Assembly: GCA_001969505.1 (NCBI GenBank)
Contig: LSSK01000792.1
Coordinates: 1-16,564 of the forward strand
Direction: 5' to 3'
DNA: 16,564 bases
DNA from: Zancudomyces culisetae
Lineage: Eukaryota; Kickxellomycota; Harpellomycetes; Harpellales; Legeriomycetaceae
Made by a program: the position numbers and the translations under genes. Positions within the stretch are counted from its first letter, which is position 1, and each line of letters opens with the position of its first letter. The notes beneath the pieces were generated by a model, which had not been told where the DNA came from, ran no database searches, and worked only from the letters and a program-made list of their open reading frames with translations. This document shows positions 8,751-16,564 of this stretch, in pieces.

Positions 8751-11377
8751 GTTTTTTTCTTTGTTATCCTTTGCTATTGTTCGCTATGGGTTAAATAGAA
8801 ATAGCACGATCGTGTTAGAAAGTTTCACAAGTTTTAAATAATAATTATTAATGCAAGTTCCGAGTTGATTTGACCAAACTTTGGTGTGATATGGAATAGA
8901 AAGGACTATTTCACTAAAAGCTTGTTCAATATAAACAAGAGTCCTGCTTTTCCTCACAAAATTGAATTGCCCTGTTATATAAAAAAAAGAACGAATAAAA
9001 GGAAAAATGAAAGAAATGGTGTGATAGTATGGTGTTACGCGTTTTTTATCTGGTATTGCCTTTACATCCATGTGTTTAAAATAGAATAAAACAAAAACAC
9101 GACCAAACGACCAAACGACCAAACCACAAGTGGGTAAAACAAGTAAGTATGCAAGTACCACGACTCTAAGTTTTTCTATAACTTACCTTTATAAATGTAG
9201 TAATAGGCTGTATGCACCTGTCTATATGTTACGTTACTCAAAAATATCGATTATGTCCCTAAGTATACCTGTTTAGAAACGAAAGTTCGGCGTTGATATT
9301 AGAAAGGATATAGCCTTTGTTTTATTTATTTATATACCTGCCCACTTGCACAACGATTTGCATATTGTTGTATTTACCACTAAATTTTCACATGCGCTTT
9401 TATCGCACTGATAAATTCAAATTCTCCAAAAAAAAAAAAAAAACATAAAACATAATATCTGCAGATTTCCTTTACCGCTTATTCAATGAACTGCATTAAA
9501 GCACATGCATTTTTTTTTAAATTAAAAACAATTACCACAATTTTTTTCCGATGGCTAAAAAATTGGATAGTTAATCTGTTGGCTTATCTTTTGTTCATGG
9601 TGGAATATTTGGGGGGGAGTGGGTTTGCTCTTTGAGCTTTTTCTATTTACCACTTTCTTTATCAATACCCTGGAAGGTTTCATGTGCATTGCGTAAATGG
9701 ACTATTATGTTGGTCTGATAACTGCAAGAACATCGATAAAGCCTTCAGCTTCATTGTGACCAAGCACTTTTTCATCCCCACCAAATTGAAATTACACAAA
9801 AAAAAGTTGGTGAATAAAATAAAGCATAAACCATGTTGCTCGCAAAATGCTATTGCAAAACAAAACAAAATGAAAAATAACCAAAACCAAAACATTCCGT
9901 TATCTAGAGCCATCAATGTATTATGCTGTTAGAACTGTTGCGCATCAATACTGACTCGTATATTGTTATCATACCCCCTAACTTTTTCTTTTTTAGCCAT
10001 TTAGAAAATGTGTGAGGGATGTTCATGCTCCCCAAACATAAGAAATAGCAAAATTTCCCCGCCAACACATTCACCAAACATCAGACTCCTGGAATAAGAA
10101 AGCAAACATAATACCTATCATTAGAGGAGAGTCGCTGGGATTTTTTTTTACAGTATGCTAATAAATAAGACATTTGACAGAATGGGTGATGAGGGATAGG
10201 GGATATTAATAGCGTCTAATGAATTATCAATGATCAAGGAATGTCTGAAAGGTGTAGTGTGTCAAGTTGTAAAAGTGAATGTTGAGCGTTGAACATTCTG
10301 TTAAAATAAACACAAGAGCATTGCTGGTGTCTTGGCCACAGGTTTGCCAATACTCACCCCTCCCCTACACCTCCCCCCGGTCATTAGATAAAAGCGTACC
10401 GTTTGTTTGTGTTTCGGCTTTTTAGAATGCAATTTGTGGCTGTTATCATTAATGTTCCAGAATATGCACCATTTAATATCACGAAGTATTATATTTAGTT
10501 TACAGTCTATACGCTTTATCATTCAATATTATTTTTTTATTGGGGAATTTGCGAGTAAAACCAGAAAAGATTTAGAACTAAACGGAGGATGGGTACGCTC
10601 TTATCAGCTTTAAATTGTCAGAAAACACAATTTTGCGCTTAGGATAAACGCACAGAGTGGATCCCACATGTATTAATCAACTTTGATTTGTCTGTGTAAC
10701 AATTTTTATTTCCACCGCTTGCACCACAAATAAATGGTCGAAAAAAACCGCTAAATACTCGATAATAATGTAATGCCCGTGTTATTAATCCTACAGTTAT
10801 GGTGTAAAATGCGAAATAAAAAGCGGAGGCAAACAATGCCGAGTCATGTGTTTAATCGAGTAATGCATGTACCAACCAAACAATACCACTAATTGGCACC
10901 ACAGTCTATACTTGCGGGTTCTTCCTGTAGCTGCTTATTTTATGTGAATTTAGTGTTTAATAACATACTGGGATAACAGTAACAATACCTCTGGAGTATA
11001 CTGTTGCCAGCTATATGATCAGGAGTAGGCACATATACCCGTACACGACGTTGTTTATGGTGTGTGGAGAGCGGGATGGTTGCATCTCAAAGGTTGGGTA
11101 TCACATTTGAGCTGTCATATTTACTCTACAAACACCCTCCTCCTCCCACCCTTCCTCCAGAACTATGCCTGCAAAATTGATAATTTTCTTTATTTAAAAC
11201 AAATTAAAAATGCCAACACTATAGTTGCAAAAGAAAGTGGAAAAAATACGACCCAGTAAGGTACGAGTGATAAAAAGGAATGTAGTTGTTTCATATCTGT
11301 TGTTTCCAATTTCCAATTCTTTTCTCTTTACATTTTTCATTGATTGAATTGCCATTATACGAATGTTTCAAAAAAAT
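8751..11377. other. Long gene-poor spacer upstream of malate synthase
   Basis: About 2.6 kb with no gene I can support. The part nearest 8751 must contain the malate synthase promoter (reading leftward). It holds a GACCAAAC triple repeat (9101-9124), an A15 run near 9429-9443, a C-rich patch at 10356-10380, and short frames on both strands that mostly lack ATG starts. One minus-strand frame (10639-11170) looks faintly membrane-protein-like despite several stops. I see no tRNA or transposon ends. Confidence 0.45.
9101..9124 (+). repeat. GACCAAAC tandem repeat, three copies
   Basis: Three perfect 8-base units, GACCAAAC, in a row, 350 bases upstream of the malate synthase start codon. Either a small microsatellite or a cluster of regulator sites; nothing in the sequence decides which. 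Confidence 0.6.
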
Positions 11378-11385
11378 TATAAATA
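11378..11385 (+). promoter_or_regulatory. Candidate TATA box
   Basis: TATAAATA followed by GGCAGG, a good TATA match. An ATG opening MDFRFAIFFVCVS, a signal-peptide-like start that soon stops, lies 55 bases downstream at 11433. The ATG of the broken small gene at 11567 lies 189 bases downstream. It may be the old promoter of either. Confidence 0.3.
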
Positions 11386-11566
11386 GGCAGGCAATTAGAC
11401 TTTAAAAATCAATTCCACTGAATCAGAATAAGATGGATTTTAGATTTGCTATTTTTTTTGTATGTGTTAGTGACAGATAAGTTGATTAGGAAATCAAACC
11501 AAAGGTAGCACATAATAAAATAATAAAATAACAATAGCACATAATGAAGAGGGATGTTGTTCCACA

Positions 11567-11972
11567 ATGAGCTTCTTAGATGAAAGTTACTTCAAACCAA
11601 AAAGAAGAGTCCTAAATAGCGAGTATCTAACCGACACCTCCCCCCCCCGTTTCTCCAAGAGCTTGATACCCACAGTGTGTTGGTTCAAGAACAAGATGAG
11701 CTCCTTGTCTCAGCGCTCCCGATGTTTGAAATAATCAATAATCGAGCATAATAAATAGCCCTAGTTATACAAACACGTTTCAGTTAACGAGAAAATGTTG
11801 CAGTTTTATGGGGTTTGGATAAAATCTAATTTCTAGTGATACCTTGAGGAATAACAAGAGGGCTGTTACACCTGAGAATGCGTCCGGCTCCTTAAATATA
11901 TTTACTGCAATGGTTGAAAATAGCCCCAGTGCAATATTGGTTCAAAAAAAAAAGACCTGCAAACTACGCTAA
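11567..11972 (+). pseudogene. Broken small gene, unknown family (about 97 residues if whole)
   Basis: Three coding-like blocks in three frames follow each other. Block 1 starts at ATG 11567 in a good context (CCACAATGAGC) and opens MSFLDESYFKPKRRVLNSEY. It runs into a C9 tract (11640-11648). Block 2 (11647-11751) lies one frame away and includes VLVQEQDELLVSALP. Block 3 (11823-11972) includes KRAVTPENASGSLNIF and ends in TAA. One extra C in the tract would join blocks 1 and 2. A 113-base intron (11724-11836, donor GTTTGA, branch-like TCTAAT, acceptor CTAG) would join blocks 2 and 3 with matching phase 2. That intron length agrees with the three clear introns of this window, although the donor is weak. 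As written, the first frame ends after 55 codons. It may be a pseudogene, a polymorphic gene or a base-count error in the C run. I do not recognise the product. Confidence 0.35.
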
Positions 11973-12060
11973 AATATCTGTTATTTTGTGTTTTGATGTA
12001 GCCGCTAAGAGTAAAAAAGAGGTTCTTAAGTGCAACATTTTTTAGTTTTAGAAACTTTTT

Positions 12061-12137
12061 ATGGGTTTTATAACGATCTGGTTCTTATTTCGTAAAGTGA
12101 ATGCTATTATGTTGAATTTCATAATCTAAAAACCCAT
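12061..12137. repeat. Short inverted repeat
   Basis: ATGGGTTTT (12061-12069) and AAAACCCAT (12129-12137) are perfect 9-base inverted copies with a 59-base AT-rich loop. They lie just beyond the 3' end of the damaged minus-strand gene and could be its old 3' end or a tiny mobile-element relic. No target-site duplication is evident. Confidence 0.3.
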
Positions 12138-12177
12138 TAAAACAACTTTATTGAAAAAATGGCCTATTTGCTTCACA

Positions 12178-13388
12178 TTAAAGTGTGAGAAGTATAAATG
12201 ATAAGACTGTACCAATCATGCTAACCCCTGCATACAATATATCTCCGACACAACTGCCGCTCAGTCCATTCAGAAGAATGACATTAGCTGTTATAGGAGC
12301 AAGTATGAAGGTATGGTTCAACAGGAAGTTCAGTCCTACCTGTGCCAAATCTCAAAATTGTTTCTGTGGTATTGATAGTAGTATCAAAGACAAAGAGCAC
12401 AGTAGTCAATATATCATTAAACCTTGGGTTGGTAAGAATCTTGGGTCCACCTATGATAACAGTGGATATTGGTTGTGGTGAATTTTTCTGCAAATGAGAG
12501 AACACCATCAATGATTGTATCAATAGCACCTATTTCGCCGATGGCACCACCCAAAGTCTCAAACAAAGAAGCAAGTATACTTCCGCTACTTGTGCTTGAA
12601 ATGACACATTCAGCATTGCTTTTACATGGCAAAAATGTGTTTATCAAGTGACCAGTGGATTCGATCGTCTTATCTAATAATTTCGTGTCTATATCCAAGA
12701 ATTTGCTTTGCTGAGCTGAGTTTCTAACTGTGAATAGATAGCTTGCATATTCATATTTTGCGTCTTTATTTTCTCATAAGGTGGCAAAGATCGTCGTTAT
12801 GAGTTTTGCGGCACTCTTTTCATATCCTTGAGGCTCTTCTAGCACATTCTCTATCCACCTGGTGATAGATACAGTGGTGTTCTTTTTTTTGAGGTGGGCG
12901 AAAAGGAAGAAATGTAGTCTGTGACGTTTAAGTTAAAAGAATCCTCAGCAACTATAGTGAGAGCTTGGAATTAGCCAAGATGTTTAAATGGGTTGATTTT
13001 TACTATCTCTGTAAAGTTACCAAAGTTATTTGCAGCTTTTTTTGCTGAACCAACAGATACGTTGGCGACTGTGTTACGACTTAGCCTGTACAGTTTTCCG
13101 TTTTTAATATCCTCAAATGCAGCACGCTTTTTAAGCTCTCCAGCTCTTCTGGACCTTTTGACATGTTCATGTTGTTTTCCAAGAGAACATTCAGTTTTGC
13201 CGGATACCTCATTTCAGACTGTTTCTTCGAAAAATGAACTCTCTGAAACTTTGTCACATACAGTAAAAGAATACTCTGCTATTTGCACCACCTACATCAC
13301 ACCACGTGGACTTGTCTATATATCTATATTGCGATATTGATGCTGCCAGTGTGCTTAAGGCCTATGCTAAAAATAAGATGCCACACAT
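12178..13388 (-). pseudogene. Decayed gene for a secreted, probably GPI-anchored surface protein
   Basis: Pieces in all three minus frames line up in order over 1.2 kb (about 400 residues). The start is an ATG at 13386-13388 followed by a signal-peptide-like MCGILFLA, a TAG (13362-13364), then ALSTLAASIS. Next come STWCDVGGANS, a shift near 13270, CDKVSESSFFEETV and a TGA (13214-13216). A basic stretch and NFTEIVKINPFKHLG follow, then a TAA (12971-12973) and NLNVTDYISSF. A shift in an A8 run (plus-strand T8, 12883-12890) leads to ITRWIENVLEEPQGYEKSA, then a TGA (12774-12776). YEYASYLFTVRNSA and LFETLGGAIGEIGAIDTIID follow, with more shifts near 12483-12487 and 12351. The end is intact: GLSGSCVGDILYAGV plus a hydrophobic tail to the TAA at 12178-12180, typical of a GPI-anchor signal. 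Several N-x-S/T sites fit an extracellular protein. I cannot name the family. Four stops and four shifts show that it is dead. Confidence 0.6.
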
Positions 13389-14082
13389 TTTAATATTTTT
13401 ATGTAAGATGTTTTCTTGGCATTATATTGGGAGAAAAGTAAGTACTGTTTGTTGGGGTTTTACGATTTCCTTTGGACGAGCAATTATTTTTTATCCCGGC
13501 AGTGATCCAAAATAGGGCTTGCTTTGATAACTGCTTTAGCGTTTAAAAATGTTTTTATTTTATACAACCTGTTCTAGAGTTTTTAAAAAAAACTACATAA
13601 AGCTAATATATGATTATCCTTTATGACTACTAATGTGGTATGCTTCGCCAAAAACTCTTTTCGGTATGTGTTTACGTGATCCTTATTAGTGTATTTTTTC
13701 CGTAGTGTGTATTTAATTTACTTTTTAAAAGGTTTCTTTTAAACTAGAATGAGAATATTGATATTCGGTATTATCTTCTCATTTCTTTTCATATATAATA
13801 AGCTTTTAACCGTAATAAAACTGTTATCTTTGTAAATTGTATAAACTGTACACAAATTTAAGGAAATGCCTTTGATAGAAAAGGTATCATTGTACTTTGC
13901 TTGACACCGATTTTTATCGTTTAATTTAGTTAAAGTTATTGGGGATTTTCGAATTGACAGCGTAAATCCCTTGATTTTACTTTTATGCATTACTACTGCT
14001 AGAACACATGTCCCTAGTTTTTACCGAACTATTCTTGTTACTCTAATGTTGACTGTGATAGTCAGTTTGATTGCGACCATAG
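13389..14082. other. AT-rich spacer with weak minus-strand coding-like frames
   Basis: No gene is supported. Minus-strand frames at 13739-13990 (about 83 codons, ATG start) and in shorter pieces near 13450-13545 and 13590-13710 look somewhat protein-like. They are interrupted and resemble nothing I know. They could be further remains upstream of the pseudogene or only composition effects. Confidence 0.35.
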
Positions 14083-14541
14083 ATGGTTCTGATGACTTTA
14101 AGTTTGTATGGAAACGCTGACGATGTTTACACTTGTAGTACCGTCTTTTCTTTAACTGCTGTCTTTCCCTTTAGCCTCTTCTACTATAACAAAGCTAAAT
14201 ATGCAGAAAAGACACGCCGAAACATATACAATTATATGTTAGCATGTGGTTACACACGGAGCTATGGCACTGATAATGTATTGATACATCAAAAAATCGT
14301 CACTAGTTATGATAGTTCAAGACCAATAGTAAACACCCCATCAACACTTTACCAGAAAATTTACACCACTTTATTAATATTTTTTTATAGAGACGTGGTA
14401 AATAAAACATTCACATCAACCATTCATGTTAGTTTAACATTGATGGTGGATATAGGCGAATTATCTCTATCGCATTATGTCTTCAAGTATAAACTTTATA
14501 CACATTTGGAAAAGTATGGAGCTCGATTTTTAATCAAATGA
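14083..14541 (+). CDS. Hypothetical protein, 152 residues
   Basis: The longest unexplained open frame in the window, ATG at 14083 to TGA at 14539-14541. In sequence this AT-rich, stop codons should appear about every 14 codons, so 152 open codons are unlikely by chance (rough estimate: a few in a hundred for the whole window). The product has a hydrophobic N-terminal part (about 20-34), a basic middle (KAKYAEKTRRNIYNYM, 37-52) and a second hydrophobic stretch (about 89-97). I see no known motif. A different frame just upstream opens MLTVIVSLIATIDG at 14046, like a signal peptide, so the true N-terminus may have been displaced by a frameshift. It could be a lineage-specific gene, a damaged gene or a chance frame. 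Confidence 0.3.
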   Translation: MVLMTLSLYGNADDVYTCSTVFSLTAVFPFSLFYYNKAKYAEKTRRNIYNYMLACGYTRSYGTDNVLIHQKIVTSYDSSRPIVNTPSTLYQKIYTTLLIFFYRDVVNKTFTSTIHVSLTLMVDIGELSLSHYVFKYKLYTHLEKYGARFLIK

Positions 14542-15174
14542 AATACGTATTTATAGTCATATTTTCTATTTTTGTCATGTCCTCTACCTAACTATATTAA
14601 ATCAAAGTGTATTATTTAAATATAATTAAAAAACTGATTTTTTTAATGCATATTTTTTGTAAAAAAAACCCATCCGATAAGCTAGTTGACTTGAAACCAA
14701 TAAGTTTATCGCATAATACCATGACTGAATGAATACCTAAAGGATGACGCTAATTTCGAGAAAATAGAATGTTGTCTTCAATTAACCATTGTGTGATAGG
14801 GGAAAATAAATATAATGATGTTCTTCAACTTGTTATATCTCAAATGAGGAAATTGTATGAAATAAATTAGGATATCAAAGCTAACCTAGGAATTTCTAAA
14901 AGTTTTTCAAATTCATAACAAACAATCAAAGATTAAGCTTGATTCCATTTTCTCCATCAATGCTCTTTAACTCCTCAATGGCAAAAAAAAAACAACAGTT
15001 TCACAGAATGTATTTTCTATCTACTCAGAAAAGTTCATACCTACCCCGGAATACGAGCGTTATGAACATTGTATACATTTAGATAAGTTTACTTGAACTA
15101 GTATTTCTTTCCATTTGATTTGATTTGATTTGTTTAATGCATTAAAATAAAACTAACTAAAAAAATCGATATAT
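14542..15174. other. Spacer downstream of the MFS transporter gene
   Basis: AT-rich. It contains a short ATG frame overlapping the previous stop (14538, MKYVFIVIFSIFVMSST then TAA). A plus-strand coding-like stretch lies near 14770-14920 with one TAG inside, and a TTTGA triple repeat near 15114-15130 lies just beyond the transporter's 3' end. No supported gene. Confidence 0.4.
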
Positions 15175-16564
15175 CTACAAGATATATCTAAAATCTGGAT
15201 GAAAATCATGAAGATCTCTTTGCTCCTCTGTAGACAAATGAGATACATCTTTAGGATTTTTATCCCTATTTTTGTTTTCGCGATCCAAACATATTCTCAT
15301 AACAATGGTCAGTATAATGGAGCAGGCATATAAACTAAAGGTTAAAGCATACCCAGCTATATATTTGGGCGCTGAAGCCGGAGTAAAAAGATATGGTGTT
15401 AGAATTCCAGCTAGCGAGCCAGCCATAATATAAAACGCTGACTTGATGGCTCGTTTTTGAATGCTGCCTGAGTTTACCGACATCCACCCCATTTCAATTG
15501 GAACGACAGAATACATTGTAATTCCGAGTATAAAAATAAATGTGAGCCTCAGTATTTTGTCTTTGGCATAGGCGAGTATCAAAAGGCAAACAACTGATAT
15601 TGTATCAAAAATAACAAGTCTTATCCAATAAGGGTATTTTGCGATTAGAAACGCACACAGCAATGAACTAATGGTTCCAATTATTGCAGGACCGCTGGCT
15701 AAGAACGTTGATGTTGAACTAGAAAACCCAAGAGATTTTATAATAGTTGGCCCGATAAATCCAATTATAACCAGTGTATTGTTTTTTGCCATACCTATAA
15801 TACAAATTGCCCATACTTTCCAATCCATTATGGTGGAAATAATTGTTTTTAGCGTGATAACTGCCTTTTGCGCACTTCCTTGACTCGAAATCAACCTCTT
15901 CACAACAATATCTCTTTCCGTAGGTGTCAAAAATTTTGCTGTTTCAGGATAATCTTTGATAACGAATATCGAGATTATACAAATGATTAGTGTTAATGAT
16001 CCCCCAAATATAAATATAACTTGATAGGGTTGCAAATTTCCAATCTTGATCAAGATAATAGCCCCATACAATAAATTGACTATACCAGCAGCAGGAAGCG
16101 CTGAAAACATGACTGACATTCTAGGTCCCAGCTCTTCTCGTGTGTACCAGTATCCCATGTATGTAATAAGACCCGGCGTAAATCCAGCTTCGAAAGCACC
16201 TAGTATAAGTCTGATAATAATAGCATGTGTTGCATTCTTTGCAGCTGCCATGCACATACAAGTCACTGACCAACCGATTCCAATAAATGGAAACCAGATA
16301 GAGGGCCTGAGTTTTTTGAGAAGGACGTTTGCAAATGGCTCCATAGCTACGTATGTAATAAAAAACAACGAGTTTATGCTACCTTCTTGGACCGACGTAA
16401 GATTCAGACCTGTTCTCATTCCATTGATTAATGCAGCCCCAACATTCCCTCTATCCATAGCACCAGCTAGATATAGACAGTACATAATTGGGAATACTCT
16501 TAAATCGACTTTTTTGAGCGCTCTTTTCAGAATGTATTGCTCATCATTAGTCAGAACAAAACTT
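15175..16564 (-). CDS. MFS transporter, allantoate permease-like family (5' end outside window)
   Basis: 462 residues are visible; the frame stays open to the window edge, so the N-terminus is missing, probably only a few tens of residues. The family (anion:cation symporters such as yeast Dal5, Tna1 and Fen2) imports organic anions and vitamins with protons across the plasma membrane. Seen: a cytoplasmic leader with KKVDLRVFPI, helix 1 with LYLAGAMDRGNVGAA, and helix 4 with RLILGAFEAGFTPGLITYMG followed by YWYTREELGPRMS, the hallmark of this group. A central hydrophilic loop comes next (about KDYPETAKFLTPTERDIVVK), then six further helices. The tail ends HDFHPDFRYIL, a typical family ending. 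About twelve membrane helices are expected and most are visible. The substrate cannot be told from sequence. No frame breaks. The stop is TAG at 15175-15177. Confidence 0.9.
   Translation of the reverse strand, partial: SFVLTNDEQYILKRALKKVDLRVFPIMYCLYLAGAMDRGNVGAALINGMRTGLNLTSVQEGSINSLFFITYVAMEPFANVLLKKLRPSIWFPFIGIGWSVTCMCMAAAKNATHAIIIRLILGAFEAGFTPGLITYMGYWYTREELGPRMSVMFSALPAAGIVNLLYGAIILIKIGNLQPYQVIFIFGGSLTLIICIISIFVIKDYPETAKFLTPTERDIVVKRLISSQGSAQKAVITLKTIISTIMDWKVWAICIIGMAKNNTLVIIGFIGPTIIKSLGFSSSTSTFLASGPAIIGTISSLLCAFLIAKYPYWIRLVIFDTISVVCLLILAYAKDKILRLTFIFILGITMYSVVPIEMGWMSVNSGSIQKRAIKSAFYIMAGSLAGILTPYLFTPASAPKYIAGYALTFSLYACSIILTIVMRICLDRENKNRDKNPKDVSHLSTEEQRDLHDFHPDFRYIL

Noticed and set aside
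8784-9161. 125-codon minus-strand open frame directly upstream of malate synthase
   Set aside because: It starts with GTG, not ATG, lies in the expected promoter and leader of malate synthase, and its composition (aromatic, hydrophobic) is what AT-rich non-coding DNA gives.
9680-9932. Overlapping 78- and 82-codon frames on both strands
   Set aside because: Non-ATG or low-complexity (N/K/Q-rich on one strand, F/L-rich on the other), as expected for A-rich DNA; no motif.
10186-10248. Possible box C/D snoRNA: GTGATGA at 10186 and CTGA at 10245
   Set aside because: No terminal stem forms between the flanks and no convincing C' and D' boxes are present.
12993-13340. 115-codon plus-strand frame
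   Set aside because: Antisense to the minus-strand pseudogene, whose pieces show a coherent signal peptide-to-GPI order; this frame shows none.
8751-15174. An intact transposon, tRNA gene or other defined element in the long gene-poor stretch
   Set aside because: I looked for terminal repeats, transposase or reverse-transcriptase motifs and tRNA B-box sequences and found none I could defend.

Overview
The window looks like nuclear DNA from an AT-rich fungus. An early-diverging lineage such as Mucoromycota is the likeliest source, but this is inferred from gene content and structure, not from a marker gene. The supporting signs are compact genes with none or a few short introns (106, 109 and 118 bases, GTAA...TAG ends), an intronless malate synthase ending in the peroxisomal signal SKL, a eukaryotic NOP56 with a lysine-rich tail, and long AT-rich spacers.

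Left half (1-8750) is the gene-dense part. A three-exon BCP1/BCCIP-family gene (331-1427, +) is followed by intronless NOP56 (3047-4597, +), a two-exon ethanolamine kinase (5629-6811, +) and convergent malate synthase (7152-8750, -). BCP1 and NOP56 both serve ribosome production: BCP1 as a ribosomal-protein chaperone and export factor, NOP56 as the box C/D snoRNP core. Ethanolamine kinase starts the CDP-ethanolamine route to phosphatidylethanolamine. Malate synthase is the second glyoxylate-cycle enzyme. I see no operon-like relation among them.

Right half (8751-15174) has no gene I can name, but it is not empty. The clearest item is a badly damaged minus-strand gene (12178-13388). Its pieces in three frames line up, in order, as a signal peptide, a Cys-containing ectodomain of roughly 400 residues and a GPI-anchor-type tail. 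Converging on it from the left is a small plus-strand gene remnant (11567-11972). It needs one extra base in a C9 tract and one 113-base intron to read through. An unrecognised 152-residue ORF lies at 14083-14541, and fainter coding-like remnants occur at 1944-2469, 10639-11170, 13450-14000 and 14770-14920. I read this as an accessory stretch with several decaying genes.

The right edge (15175-16564, -) carries most of an MFS transporter of the allantoate permease-like (anion:cation symporter) family; its N-terminus lies outside the window. I found no tRNA, rRNA, CRISPR array or intact transposon. No clearly new biological system is supported; the best leads are the two broken genes in 11.5-13.4 kb.
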